This document shows positions 1 through 6,105 of a DNA stretch of 19,243 nucleotides, piece by piece. Made by a program: the position numbers and the translations under genes. Each line of letters starts with the position of its first letter. Position 1 is the first letter of the stretch. This stretch comes from Cryomorphaceae bacterium. Its GTDB lineage: Bacteria > Bacteroidota > Bacteroidia > Flavobacteriales > BACL11. The DNA is taken from contig JACNFT010000084.1 of the NCBI GenBank assembly GCA_014384505.1, positions 1-19,243 on the forward strand, given 5' to 3'. The notes under the pieces are model-generated. The model did no database searches and was not told the origin of the DNA. It saw only the letters and a program-made list of their open reading frames with translations.

Positions 1-1
1 T

Positions 2-1450
2 ATAATCCCTCAATTGTATGGTACAAAAGTATGTGTAGGCTTTGGTAATGCTTGGACATCTAAGTCAAGTATTGGGCAGAACAGTAATCGCTCGATAATA
101 CTATGTTATGGTATTATTGCAAATCGTTTTGCAGATAAATATTATCTTCCGTATTATACTGATCCAGACGCTCCACATCTTGCTTTAGTTGTGTATCCTT
201 ATCAAGTAAAAAATAGTAAAAATACTATGCATTTGTATGGAAAGAAAATAAGTTCTTCTCATATTTTTATGGGAAATTTGGATTATGACAGGAGAACGTC
301 TTTGTTTTGGGGTGAAAACCCAGCATTACCTGCTGAAGAAAATTATAGAAACCGCTTTGCGTACACAAAACTTTCTTTTTCTGCTGTTTCAAAAGAATTG
401 GCAGCTGATAAATTAAAGCACCATACCACTTTTTTTGTTTCTGATTTGAATGAACTTTCTGAAAATCAAATCCATTTGAGTACGAACTTAAGTAAAACGA
501 TAAAGGATTTGCCTATTGCGTTGGAAATTGAGTTGAACGATTATCTGAATTATAATAATCCAGATACAAGGTTTGAAAGTACAAATGTGCAATCATTTCA
601 TTTTTCACCCTCTACTTCACTTACTAAGTATGGGATTGATTTTGATTTTGGGGTGGAGTTTCGCTATTTATCGGACGATACACCCTTTGAAATTTTTCCG
701 CAAATTAGAGCAACTAAGGAACTAGTGAAAGATGTTTTGTTGGTCCATGGTGGTTTGCGTCATAGCGATCAAAGACATACTCTTAAATCGCTTTCTGATG
801 AGAATCCTTATATACATTCCTATGGAACAAACCAAACTATTTTGTCTGGAAATGATACTTTACAAAATTTAAAAATAACTGATACTGATGAATTGTATGT
901 AGCTATGCGCAATGTATTAGGGAAGGGTGAGGTGTTTGAAGGAAGTGTTGCTTATGGTATGGTTGGTAATTTTGCCCATTTTGTTAGAGATTATAATTTG
1001 AATTACAATCGTTTTCTGGTGGACTATATTGATGTAAAGCAGCTGCATGTGAATGCTAATTACGATAGAAAAATAAATAATATTATCAGTTTAAATGCAA
1101 ATGCCGATTATTACAATTGGGATAAGGAAGTTTATCATAAACCTAATTTCACTTGTGATATTAGTACTCCTATTAATTTGAGAAATAAAATAAAAGTTAT
1201 TCCATCATTAAGTTATATTGGTAAAAGAAAAACAAATAGTTCTTTTGATTCAGAACCAGTATTTTTGCCAATGATAGTTGAAGAGCTTCCCTCACAATTT
1301 CATATGAATTTAGGAGTGTACTACAATTACACGCAAAATATTTCAGCTTACTTACAATTGAATAACCTTAGCAATTCCAAACAAGATGTGTGGACTGGTT
1401 ATCGTGAAGTTGGTTTTAATGGTCTTTTTGGGCTGAATTATTCTTTCTAA
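2..1450 (+). CDS. Outer-membrane beta-barrel protein, TonB-dependent receptor-like (C-terminal part; 5' end outside window)
   Basis: The reading frame is open from the left edge, so the true start lies upstream. The visible part, about 482 residues, reads as alternating short beta strands and turns rich in Tyr, Phe and Asn. It ends in a strand with terminal aromatic Phe (GLFGLNYSF), the usual C-terminal signal of outer-membrane barrels. The pattern (VGFGN near the beginning, LYGKK, SDENPYI, HKPNF, LNNLSNSK, VWTGYREVGF) resembles a Bacteroidota family usually annotated as TonB-dependent receptor. I recognise it from memory of related proteins. The plug domain, TonB box and signal peptide would lie upstream and are not visible, so no substrate can be named. 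A 117-base gap separates it from gyrB, and I see no convincing terminator in that gap. Confidence 0.7.
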   Translation: MIPQLYGTKVCVGFGNAWTSKSSIGQNSNRSIILCYGIIANRFADKYYLPYYTDPDAPHLALVVYPYQVKNSKNTMHLYGKKISSSHIFMGNLDYDRRTSLFWGENPALPAEENYRNRFAYTKLSFSAVSKELAADKLKHHTTFFVSDLNELSENQIHLSTNLSKTIKDLPIALEIELNDYLNYNNPDTRFESTNVQSFHFSPSTSLTKYGIDFDFGVEFRYLSDDTPFEIFPQIRATKELVKDVLLVHGGLRHSDQRHTLKSLSDENPYIHSYGTNQTILSGNDTLQNLKITDTDELYVAMRNVLGKGEVFEGSVAYGMVGNFAHFVRDYNLNYNRFLVDYIDVKQLHVNANYDRKINNIISLNANADYYNWDKEVYHKPNFTCDISTPINLRNKIKVIPSLSYIGKRKTNSSFDSEPVFLPMIVEELPSQFHMNLGVYYNYTQNISAYLQLNNLSNSKQDVWTGYREVGFNGLFGLNYSF

Positions 1451-1524
1451 ATTTATTAACATTTGTTGAAAAATTCCTTTTAATTTTCATGCTTTTTTTC
1501 CTACTTTAACTCATTCAATAAGTG

Positions 1525-1532
1525 TATATTTG
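1525..1532 (+). promoter_or_regulatory. Putative gyrB promoter, -7 box TATATTTG
   Basis: TATATTTG matches the Bacteroidota -7 consensus TAnnTTTG and lies 35 bases before the gyrB ATG. I see no TTG at the expected distance upstream, so only half of the promoter is supported. Transcription would start near 1538. No Shine-Dalgarno sequence precedes the ATG, and the stretch in front of it is A-rich. Confidence 0.5.
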
Positions 1533-1567
1533 TGTGATTAAAAAAAACGAGAAAATAATTCAATTTT

Positions 1568-3517
1568 ATGAGTGAAGAAAATAAAAATCAAGAATATAGT
1601 GCTAGTAATATTCAAGTACTTGAAGGTTTAGAGGCAGTACGTAAAAGGCCAGCCATGTATATTGGTGATATTGGGATGAAAGGATTACACCATTTAGTGT
1701 ATGAAGTGGTGGATAATTCAATTGATGAGGCACTTGCTGGACATTGTTCTCATATCAACTGTTTTATTAATGAAGATAACTCAATTACAGTAACTGATAA
1801 TGGTAGAGGGATTCCTACAGATATGCACGAAAAGGAAGGTCGTTCAGCTTTAGAAGTAGTTATGACGGTTCTGCATGCTGGGGGTAAATTTGATAAAGGT
1901 TCTTATAAGGTTTCTGGTGGTCTTCATGGAGTTGGAGTTTCTTGTGTAAATGCACTTTCTTCCGATTTAAGAGTTGAGGTACACAGAGAAGGGAAAGTAT
2001 TTGAACAAGAATACAAAATTGGTGCACCTCAGTATGATGTGCGTGAAATAGGAACAACTGATAAAACAGGAACTTTTGTTACTTTCTTGCCAGATGCTTC
2101 AATTTTTGAAGAAACTGTTTATCATTTTGACATTATAGTGGCTCGTTTAAGAGAGTTAGCTTTTTTGAATAAAGGGATTAACCTTTCTATTACGGACAAA
2201 AGAAGAAAAGATGATGATGGAGAGTTTGTAAAAGAAGAGTTTTATTCCGAAGGAGGATTGAAAGAATTTGTTTCTTTCTTGGATGAAACTAGAGATTCTA
2301 TTTTAGAAGATGTCATTTATATTGATGGTGAGAAAGATGGTGTGCCAGTTGAGGTTGCTATGGTGTATAATACTTCTTACACTGAGAATGTGCATTCCTA
2401 TGTGAATAATATCAATACAATTGAAGGTGGTACTCATCTTTCAGGCTTTAGAAGAGGATTGACTAGGACACTTAAAAAATATGCTGATGAGTCAGGATTA
2501 TTAAAGAAAGTGAAATTTGAAATATCTGGGGATGACTTTAGAGAGGGTTTGACTGCAGTAATTTCTGTAAAGGTTATGGAGCCTCAGTTTGAAGGGCAAA
2601 CAAAAACAAAATTAGGAAACAAGGAGGTTACTACAGCAGTTTCTCAATCAGTAAGTGATATGCTTACTTTCTATTTAGAGGAAAATCCTGAGCAAGCAAA
2701 AAGAATTGTGCTAAAAGTAATTTTGGCTGCTACAGCTCGTAATGCAGCTACTAAGGCAAGAGAAATGGTGCAGAGAAAGAGTGTGCTTGTAGGTTCTGGC
2801 CTTCCTGGTAAGCTGTCTGATTGTTCTGAAAAAGACCCTTCTAAATGTGAAATTTATTTAGTAGAGGGGGATTCGGCTGGAGGTACGGCAAAGCAAGGTA
2901 GAGATAGACATTTTCAAGCAATTTTACCTTTAAGAGGGAAAATATTGAATGTTGAAAAAGCTATGCCGCATAAGGTATTTGAAAATGAGGAAATCAAAAA
3001 TATGTTTAAGGCTCTTGGTGTTTCTATTGGCACTTTGGATGATGAAAGAGAGTTGAATATTGATAAATTAAGATACAATAAAGTAGTAGTTATGACGGAT
3101 GCGGATATTGACGGTTCTCACATTGCTACTTTATTATTGACTTTCTTCTTCCGTTACTTAAAGCCACTTATTGAGCAAGGATATGTTTATATTGCAACTC
3201 CTCCTTTATATTTATTAAAAAAAGGTAAAGATCATAGATATTGTTGGGATGAATCACAAAGAGAGTTGATGATTAAGGAAATGAAAGGAGGAAAAGATGT
3301 GAATGTAATTATTCAAAGGTATAAAGGTTTAGGGGAAATGAATGCTTCACAACTTTGGGATACTACTTTGAATCCTGAATACAGAACACTTAAGAAAGTT
3401 ACTATCGATAATGCCGCTGAAGCGGATAGAGTGTTCTCTATGTTGATGGGGGATGAAGTTCCGCCAAGGAGAGCTTTTATTGAAGCGAATGCTAAGTATG
3501 CAAATATTGACGCTTAA
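1568..3517 (+). CDS. gyrB: DNA gyrase subunit B
   Basis: This is the ATPase subunit of the type IIA topoisomerase that introduces negative supercoils, partnering GyrA (not in this window). The length of 649 residues is typical of the short GyrB form without the proteobacterial insertion. The GHKL ATPase domain shows E46 and N50 (YEVVDNSIDEAL), D77 in TDNGRGIP, and the lid glycines GGLHGVGVS at 117-125. The transducer domain carries QTKTKLGN (344-351), whose Lys contacts ATP. The TOPRIM domain has EGDSAGG (433-439) and DADIDGSH (511-518), the Mg-binding acidic residues. QRYKGLGEM (583-591) lies in the C-terminal tail. All catalytic residues are present. The ATG at 1568 gives the usual short N-terminal lead before the YIGD motif. 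mdh follows after 34 A-rich bases with no terminator, so co-transcription is likely. Confidence 0.98.
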   Translation: MSEENKNQEYSASNIQVLEGLEAVRKRPAMYIGDIGMKGLHHLVYEVVDNSIDEALAGHCSHINCFINEDNSITVTDNGRGIPTDMHEKEGRSALEVVMTVLHAGGKFDKGSYKVSGGLHGVGVSCVNALSSDLRVEVHREGKVFEQEYKIGAPQYDVREIGTTDKTGTFVTFLPDASIFEETVYHFDIIVARLRELAFLNKGINLSITDKRRKDDDGEFVKEEFYSEGGLKEFVSFLDETRDSILEDVIYIDGEKDGVPVEVAMVYNTSYTENVHSYVNNINTIEGGTHLSGFRRGLTRTLKKYADESGLLKKVKFEISGDDFREGLTAVISVKVMEPQFEGQTKTKLGNKEVTTAVSQSVSDMLTFYLEENPEQAKRIVLKVILAATARNAATKAREMVQRKSVLVGSGLPGKLSDCSEKDPSKCEIYLVEGDSAGGTAKQGRDRHFQAILPLRGKILNVEKAMPHKVFENEEIKNMFKALGVSIGTLDDERELNIDKLRYNKVVVMTDADIDGSHIATLLLTFFFRYLKPLIEQGYVYIATPPLYLLKKGKDHRYCWDESQRELMIKEMKGGKDVNVIIQRYKGLGEMNASQLWDTTLNPEYRTLKKVTIDNAAEADRVFSMLMGDEVPPRRAFIEANAKYANIDA

Positions 3518-3551
3518 AAAAGATTAAAAAACAATAATAAAAAATAAAATA

Positions 3552-4487
3552 ATGAAAGTTACAGTAGTAGGAGCAGGAGCAGTAGGGGCAAGTTGTGCTG
3601 AATATATCGCAATTAAAAACTTTGCTTCAGAGGTCGTATTAGTTGATATTAAAGAAAACTTTGCTGAAGGAAAGGCTATGGATTTAATGCAAACGGCATC
3701 ATTGATGGGTTTTGATACTAAAATTACAGGCTCAACAAATGATTATTCTAAAACTGAAGGAAGTAATATTGCAATTATTACTTCAGGAATTCCAAGAAAA
3801 CCTGGAATGACAAGAGAGGAGTTAATTGGAATTAATGCAGGTATTGTAAAATCTGTTTCTGAGCAATTGATTAAATACTCTCCTGATGTTATTTTAATTA
3901 TTGTAAGTAATCCTATGGATACTATGACTTACTTAGTACATAAAGTAACTGGTTTGCCAAAAAACAGAATTATTGGTATGGGTGGTGCTTTAGATTCTGC
4001 ACGATTCAAATATAGATTAGCTGAAGCTATGGTGTGTCCAAGTTCTGATATTGAAGGTATTGTAATTGGTGGGCATTCTGATAAAGGAATGGTTCCTTTA
4101 ACTCGTTTGGCAACTAGAAATTCAGTAAGAGTTTCAGAGTTTTTACCTGCTGAAAGATTACAAAAAGTATTAGAAGATACTAAGGTAGGTGGAGCTACTC
4201 TAACTGGAATGTTAGGCACTTCAGCTTGGTATGCTCCAGGTGCTGCAGTAAGTAGTTTGGTACAAGCAATTGCTTGTGATCAGCAAAAAATGTTCCCATG
4301 TTCTGTATTATTAGAAGGTGAATTTGGTTTGAATGATTTATGCATTGGTGTGCCGGTTATCTTAGGTAAAAACGGAATTGAAAAAATAGTTGGAATTCAG
4401 TTGGATGATGAAGAATTAAGTCAGTTACAAGCATCAGCAAAAGGGGTGAAAGCAACAAATACCTTATTAGAAGATTTAAATTTATAA
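3552..4487 (+). CDS. mdh: Malate dehydrogenase (NAD-dependent, LDH-like type)
   Basis: It interconverts malate and oxaloacetate in the TCA cycle. It is 311 residues long, the normal size for the LDH-like MDH family. The N-terminal Rossmann fold starts at once with GAGAVG (7-12), and D32 at the end of the second strand favours NAD over NADP. R82 and R88 in IPRKPGMTR are the substrate-binding arginines. The Arg at position 82, where lactate dehydrogenases have Gln, supports malate specificity. N120 (VSNPMD), D148 and R151 (LDSARF) and catalytic H175 (GGHSD) are in place. It sits 34 bases behind gyrB, an arrangement I recall from other Flavobacteriia. There is no visible promoter in the short A-rich gap, and no hairpin terminator after the stop. 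Confidence 0.96.
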   Translation: MKVTVVGAGAVGASCAEYIAIKNFASEVVLVDIKENFAEGKAMDLMQTASLMGFDTKITGSTNDYSKTEGSNIAIITSGIPRKPGMTREELIGINAGIVKSVSEQLIKYSPDVILIIVSNPMDTMTYLVHKVTGLPKNRIIGMGGALDSARFKYRLAEAMVCPSSDIEGIVIGGHSDKGMVPLTRLATRNSVRVSEFLPAERLQKVLEDTKVGGATLTGMLGTSAWYAPGAAVSSLVQAIACDQQKMFPCSVLLEGEFGLNDLCIGVPVILGKNGIEKIVGIQLDDEELSQLQASAKGVKATNTLLEDLNL

Positions 4488-4503
4488 TATTTACTAATTA
4501 GTG

Positions 4504-4533
4504 TTGCTGATTAAATAAAACTTTTTATTTTTG
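4504..4533 (+). promoter_or_regulatory. rpmE2 promoter: TTG - 19 nt - TATTTTTG
   Basis: A TTG (4504-4506) and TATTTTTG (4526-4533) are separated by 19 bases, matching the Bacteroidota -33/-7 arrangement. The box is followed directly by CAGCCCT, the same bases found after the rpsA promoter. A 10-bp palindrome, ACTAATTAGT (4493-4502), lies just upstream of the -33 element. The predicted start near 4539 leaves a leader of about 20 bases. Confidence 0.65.
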
Positions 4534-4559
4534 CAGCCCTAATTTAAGAAGATACAATT

Positions 4560-4814
4560 ATGAGAAAAGAAATACACCCAGATAACTACAGATTTTGCAT
4601 ATTTAAAGATATGTCATCTGATTTTGCTATTTTAACAAAGTCATGTGTTGAAACTGAAGATACTATTAAGTGGGAAGATGGTAAAGAATATCCATTAGTA
4701 AAAATGGAGATTTCTTCTGCTTCTCATCCCTTTTATACCGGTAAAGCAAAGTTAATTGATACGGCTGGTAGAATTGATAAATTTAAAAACAAATACAAGA
4801 AATTCGCAAAATAA
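4560..4814 (+). CDS. rpmE2: 50S ribosomal protein L31, type B
   Basis: It is a small large-subunit ribosomal protein of 84 residues, the type B length. The diagnostic C-terminal stretch HPFYTGKAKLIDTAGRIDKF (residues 57-76) is intact. The zinc-binding CxxC pairs of the type A form are absent. The two Cys (13 and 29) stand alone. In organisms with both forms, type B often replaces type A under zinc limitation. In many Bacteroidota it is the only L31, and the strong ribosomal-type promoter here fits constitutive use. It is a monocistronic unit with its own promoter upstream and a strong intrinsic terminator 20 bases after the stop. Confidence 0.96.
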   Translation: MRKEIHPDNYRFCIFKDMSSDFAILTKSCVETEDTIKWEDGKEYPLVKMEISSASHPFYTGKAKLIDTAGRIDKFKNKYKKFAK

Positions 4815-4834
4815 TCGAATTTTAAGCTATAGTA

Positions 4835-4867
4835 AAAAGCCCGCACATTTGTGTGGGCTTTTTTTTT
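4835..4867 (+). terminator. Intrinsic terminator after rpmE2
   Basis: AAAAGCCCGCAC (from 4835) pairs with GTGTGGGCTTTT (to 4862) around an ATTT loop, with one G-T wobble. The 3' arm runs into a tract of nine T (4859-4867). It is a textbook rho-independent terminator, 20 bases past the rpmE2 stop codon. Confidence 0.93.
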
Positions 4868-4874
4868 AACTTTG
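4848..4874 (+). promoter_or_regulatory. Putative promoter fused to the terminator: TTTG - 15 nt - TAACTTTG
   Basis: TAACTTTG (4867-4874) fits the Bacteroidota -7 consensus TAnnTTTG and begins at the last T of the rpmE2 terminator. A TTTG (4848-4851) lies 15 bases upstream, within the terminator loop and 3' arm. That spacing is shorter than the 19 bases at rpmE2 and rpsA, so the -33 match may be chance. The ATG of the next gene is at 4880, only 5 bases after the box, so the mRNA should be leaderless or nearly so. Confidence 0.5.
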
Positions 4875-4879
4875 CTCTT

Positions 4880-6037
4880 ATGAATTTAATTCTTTTTGAC
4901 AACAATCGGGAAAACTATTATCCCCTTTCTTTTACGCGTCCTATTGCTGAATTTAGGATAGGAATTTTAACCATTAAGGAAAAATGGGAGAAATACTATA
5001 AATCAGTTTCTATAAAAACAGAAGATTATTTAGCTGTTAAATTTCCTATAAAACAAACAAAAGACAATCTTTGGGTATCGGCTAAAGTATTGCCAACTAA
5101 AACATTAATTACTGAACTAGAAAGTTTAAGAGTAGGTGAAGTTTTAGAAAAAAAAGGGAGTATTATTGCCTTTAGGTCTGCTGTCTTTGATCCTGATAAA
5201 TTGAATAAGATTACGACTCATATTGAAGTTGATACAGTCGGAAATCTTTGGGATATTTTTAAAGATAATGATAGAGAGATTAAAAGAGATTTTTCTTTGT
5301 TGACTAAAGGAAGAAAATCTCAGTCTTTGACTGAAAATAATACTGGTTTAGGTAAAGATATTTTTATTGAAAAAGGAGCTAAAGTTTCTTGTAGTATATT
5401 GAATGCCGAAAGCGGACCTATATATATTGGTAAAAATGCTGAGGTAATGGAGGGTTCTATTATTAGAGGTCCGTTTGCAATGGGAGAAAGTGCTGTACTT
5501 AAAATGGGGGCTAAAATTTATGGTGCGACTACTTTAGGTCCTTATTGTAAAGTTGGAGGTGAAGTGAATAATTCAGTATTTTTTGGCTATTCGTCTAAAG
5601 CCCATGATGGTTTTTTAGGTAATTCTGTAATTGGTGAGTGGTGTAATTTAGGTGCGGATACCAATAACTCTAATTTAAAGAATAATTACGCTCAGGTGAA
5701 ACTCTGGAATTATCAAACAGAACGTTTCAAAAACACAGAATTGCAATTTTGTGGTTTAATTATGGGTGATCATTCCAAATGTGGTATTAATACTATGTTT
5801 AATACTGGTACTATTGTTGGGGTAAGTGCTAATATTTTTGGCAGTGGATTTCCAAGAAATTTTATTCCTTCATTTAATTGGGGAGGAGCAGCAGGTTTTT
5901 CTGTTTACAAACTACCAAAAGCTTTTGAGGTAGCTGAAAAAGTTTTTGGAAGAAGAAAATTAAGCTTTGATAAAGTAGAACAAGATATTTTGACTCAGGT
6001 TTACAATATGACAAAGCGTTATAGGAACGAACTGTAA
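4880..6037 (+). CDS. GlmU-like bifunctional sugar-1-phosphate nucleotidyltransferase / acetyltransferase (Bacteroidota alternative GlmU family)
   Basis: It is 385 residues. The N-terminal half (about 1-145) starts MNLILFDNNRENYYPLSFTR, which fits the Bacteroidota alternative GlmU family rather than classical GlmU, whose LxAGxGTRM nucleotide-binding loop is missing. The C-terminal half (about 155-345) is a left-handed beta helix with hexapeptide repeats, for example IFIEKGAKV, IYIGKNAEV, MEGSIIRGP and VFFGYSSKAHDG, as in acetyltransferases. It therefore probably supplies UDP-N-acetylglucosamine for peptidoglycan and envelope glycans by acetylating glucosamine-1-phosphate and adding UMP. Substrates are inferred from the family, not shown here. 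I chose the ATG at 4880 because an in-frame start at 4853 would lie inside the rpmE2 terminator and add a non-homologous MGFFFNFAL. lon follows after 68 bases. Confidence 0.85.
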   Translation: MNLILFDNNRENYYPLSFTRPIAEFRIGILTIKEKWEKYYKSVSIKTEDYLAVKFPIKQTKDNLWVSAKVLPTKTLITELESLRVGEVLEKKGSIIAFRSAVFDPDKLNKITTHIEVDTVGNLWDIFKDNDREIKRDFSLLTKGRKSQSLTENNTGLGKDIFIEKGAKVSCSILNAESGPIYIGKNAEVMEGSIIRGPFAMGESAVLKMGAKIYGATTLGPYCKVGGEVNNSVFFGYSSKAHDGFLGNSVIGEWCNLGADTNNSNLKNNYAQVKLWNYQTERFKNTELQFCGLIMGDHSKCGINTMFNTGTIVGVSANIFGSGFPRNFIPSFNWGGAAGFSVYKLPKAFEVAEKVFGRRKLSFDKVEQDILTQVYNMTKRYRNEL

Positions 6038-6049
6038 CTGACAAAAAGA

Positions 6050-6090
6050 CTAGATTTCAACAATGGCATGCTAATTGCATTTGTTACTAG
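6050..6090 (+). other. Interrupted inverted repeat upstream of lon
   Basis: AACAA (6059-6063) pairs with TTGTT (6081-6085), and ATGC (6068-6071) with GCAT (6077-6080), around a TAATT loop with a 4-base TGGC bulge. CTAG at 6050-6053 and 6087-6090 can close an outer stem. It overlaps a weak -7-like TGCATTTG (6076-6083). It could be an operator or RNA stem in the lon control region, or chance in AT-rich DNA. It is not a CIRCE element. Confidence 0.3.
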
Positions 6091-6105
6091 TGAAAAATAA
6101 TTATT

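Noticed and set aside
1467..1498. Possible terminator after the barrel gene (GAAAAATT...AATTTTC then T-rich)
   Set aside because: The stem is all A-T except one pair, needs a bulge, and the T-run is displaced by several bases. It is too weak to call.
3929..4219. Minus-strand open frame of 96 codons within mdh
   Set aside because: It lies wholly inside a convincing gene with all catalytic motifs, has no recognisable product and no promoter. The same holds for the other minus-strand frames inside gyrB, lon, cmk, ispH and rpsA.
4493..4502. Palindrome ACTAATTAGT before the rpmE2 promoter as an operator
   Set aside because: Ten bases of A/T-dominated palindrome are expected by chance in such DNA, and no second copy was seen at rpsA.
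4853..4879. Upstream in-frame start for the GlmU-like gene
   Set aside because: The added nine residues are encoded by the rpmE2 terminator hairpin and T-tract, and the family begins at MNLILFDN (4880).
6050..6090. CIRCE heat-shock operator in front of lon
   Set aside because: Neither the TTAGCACTC nor the GAGTGCTAA half-site is present.
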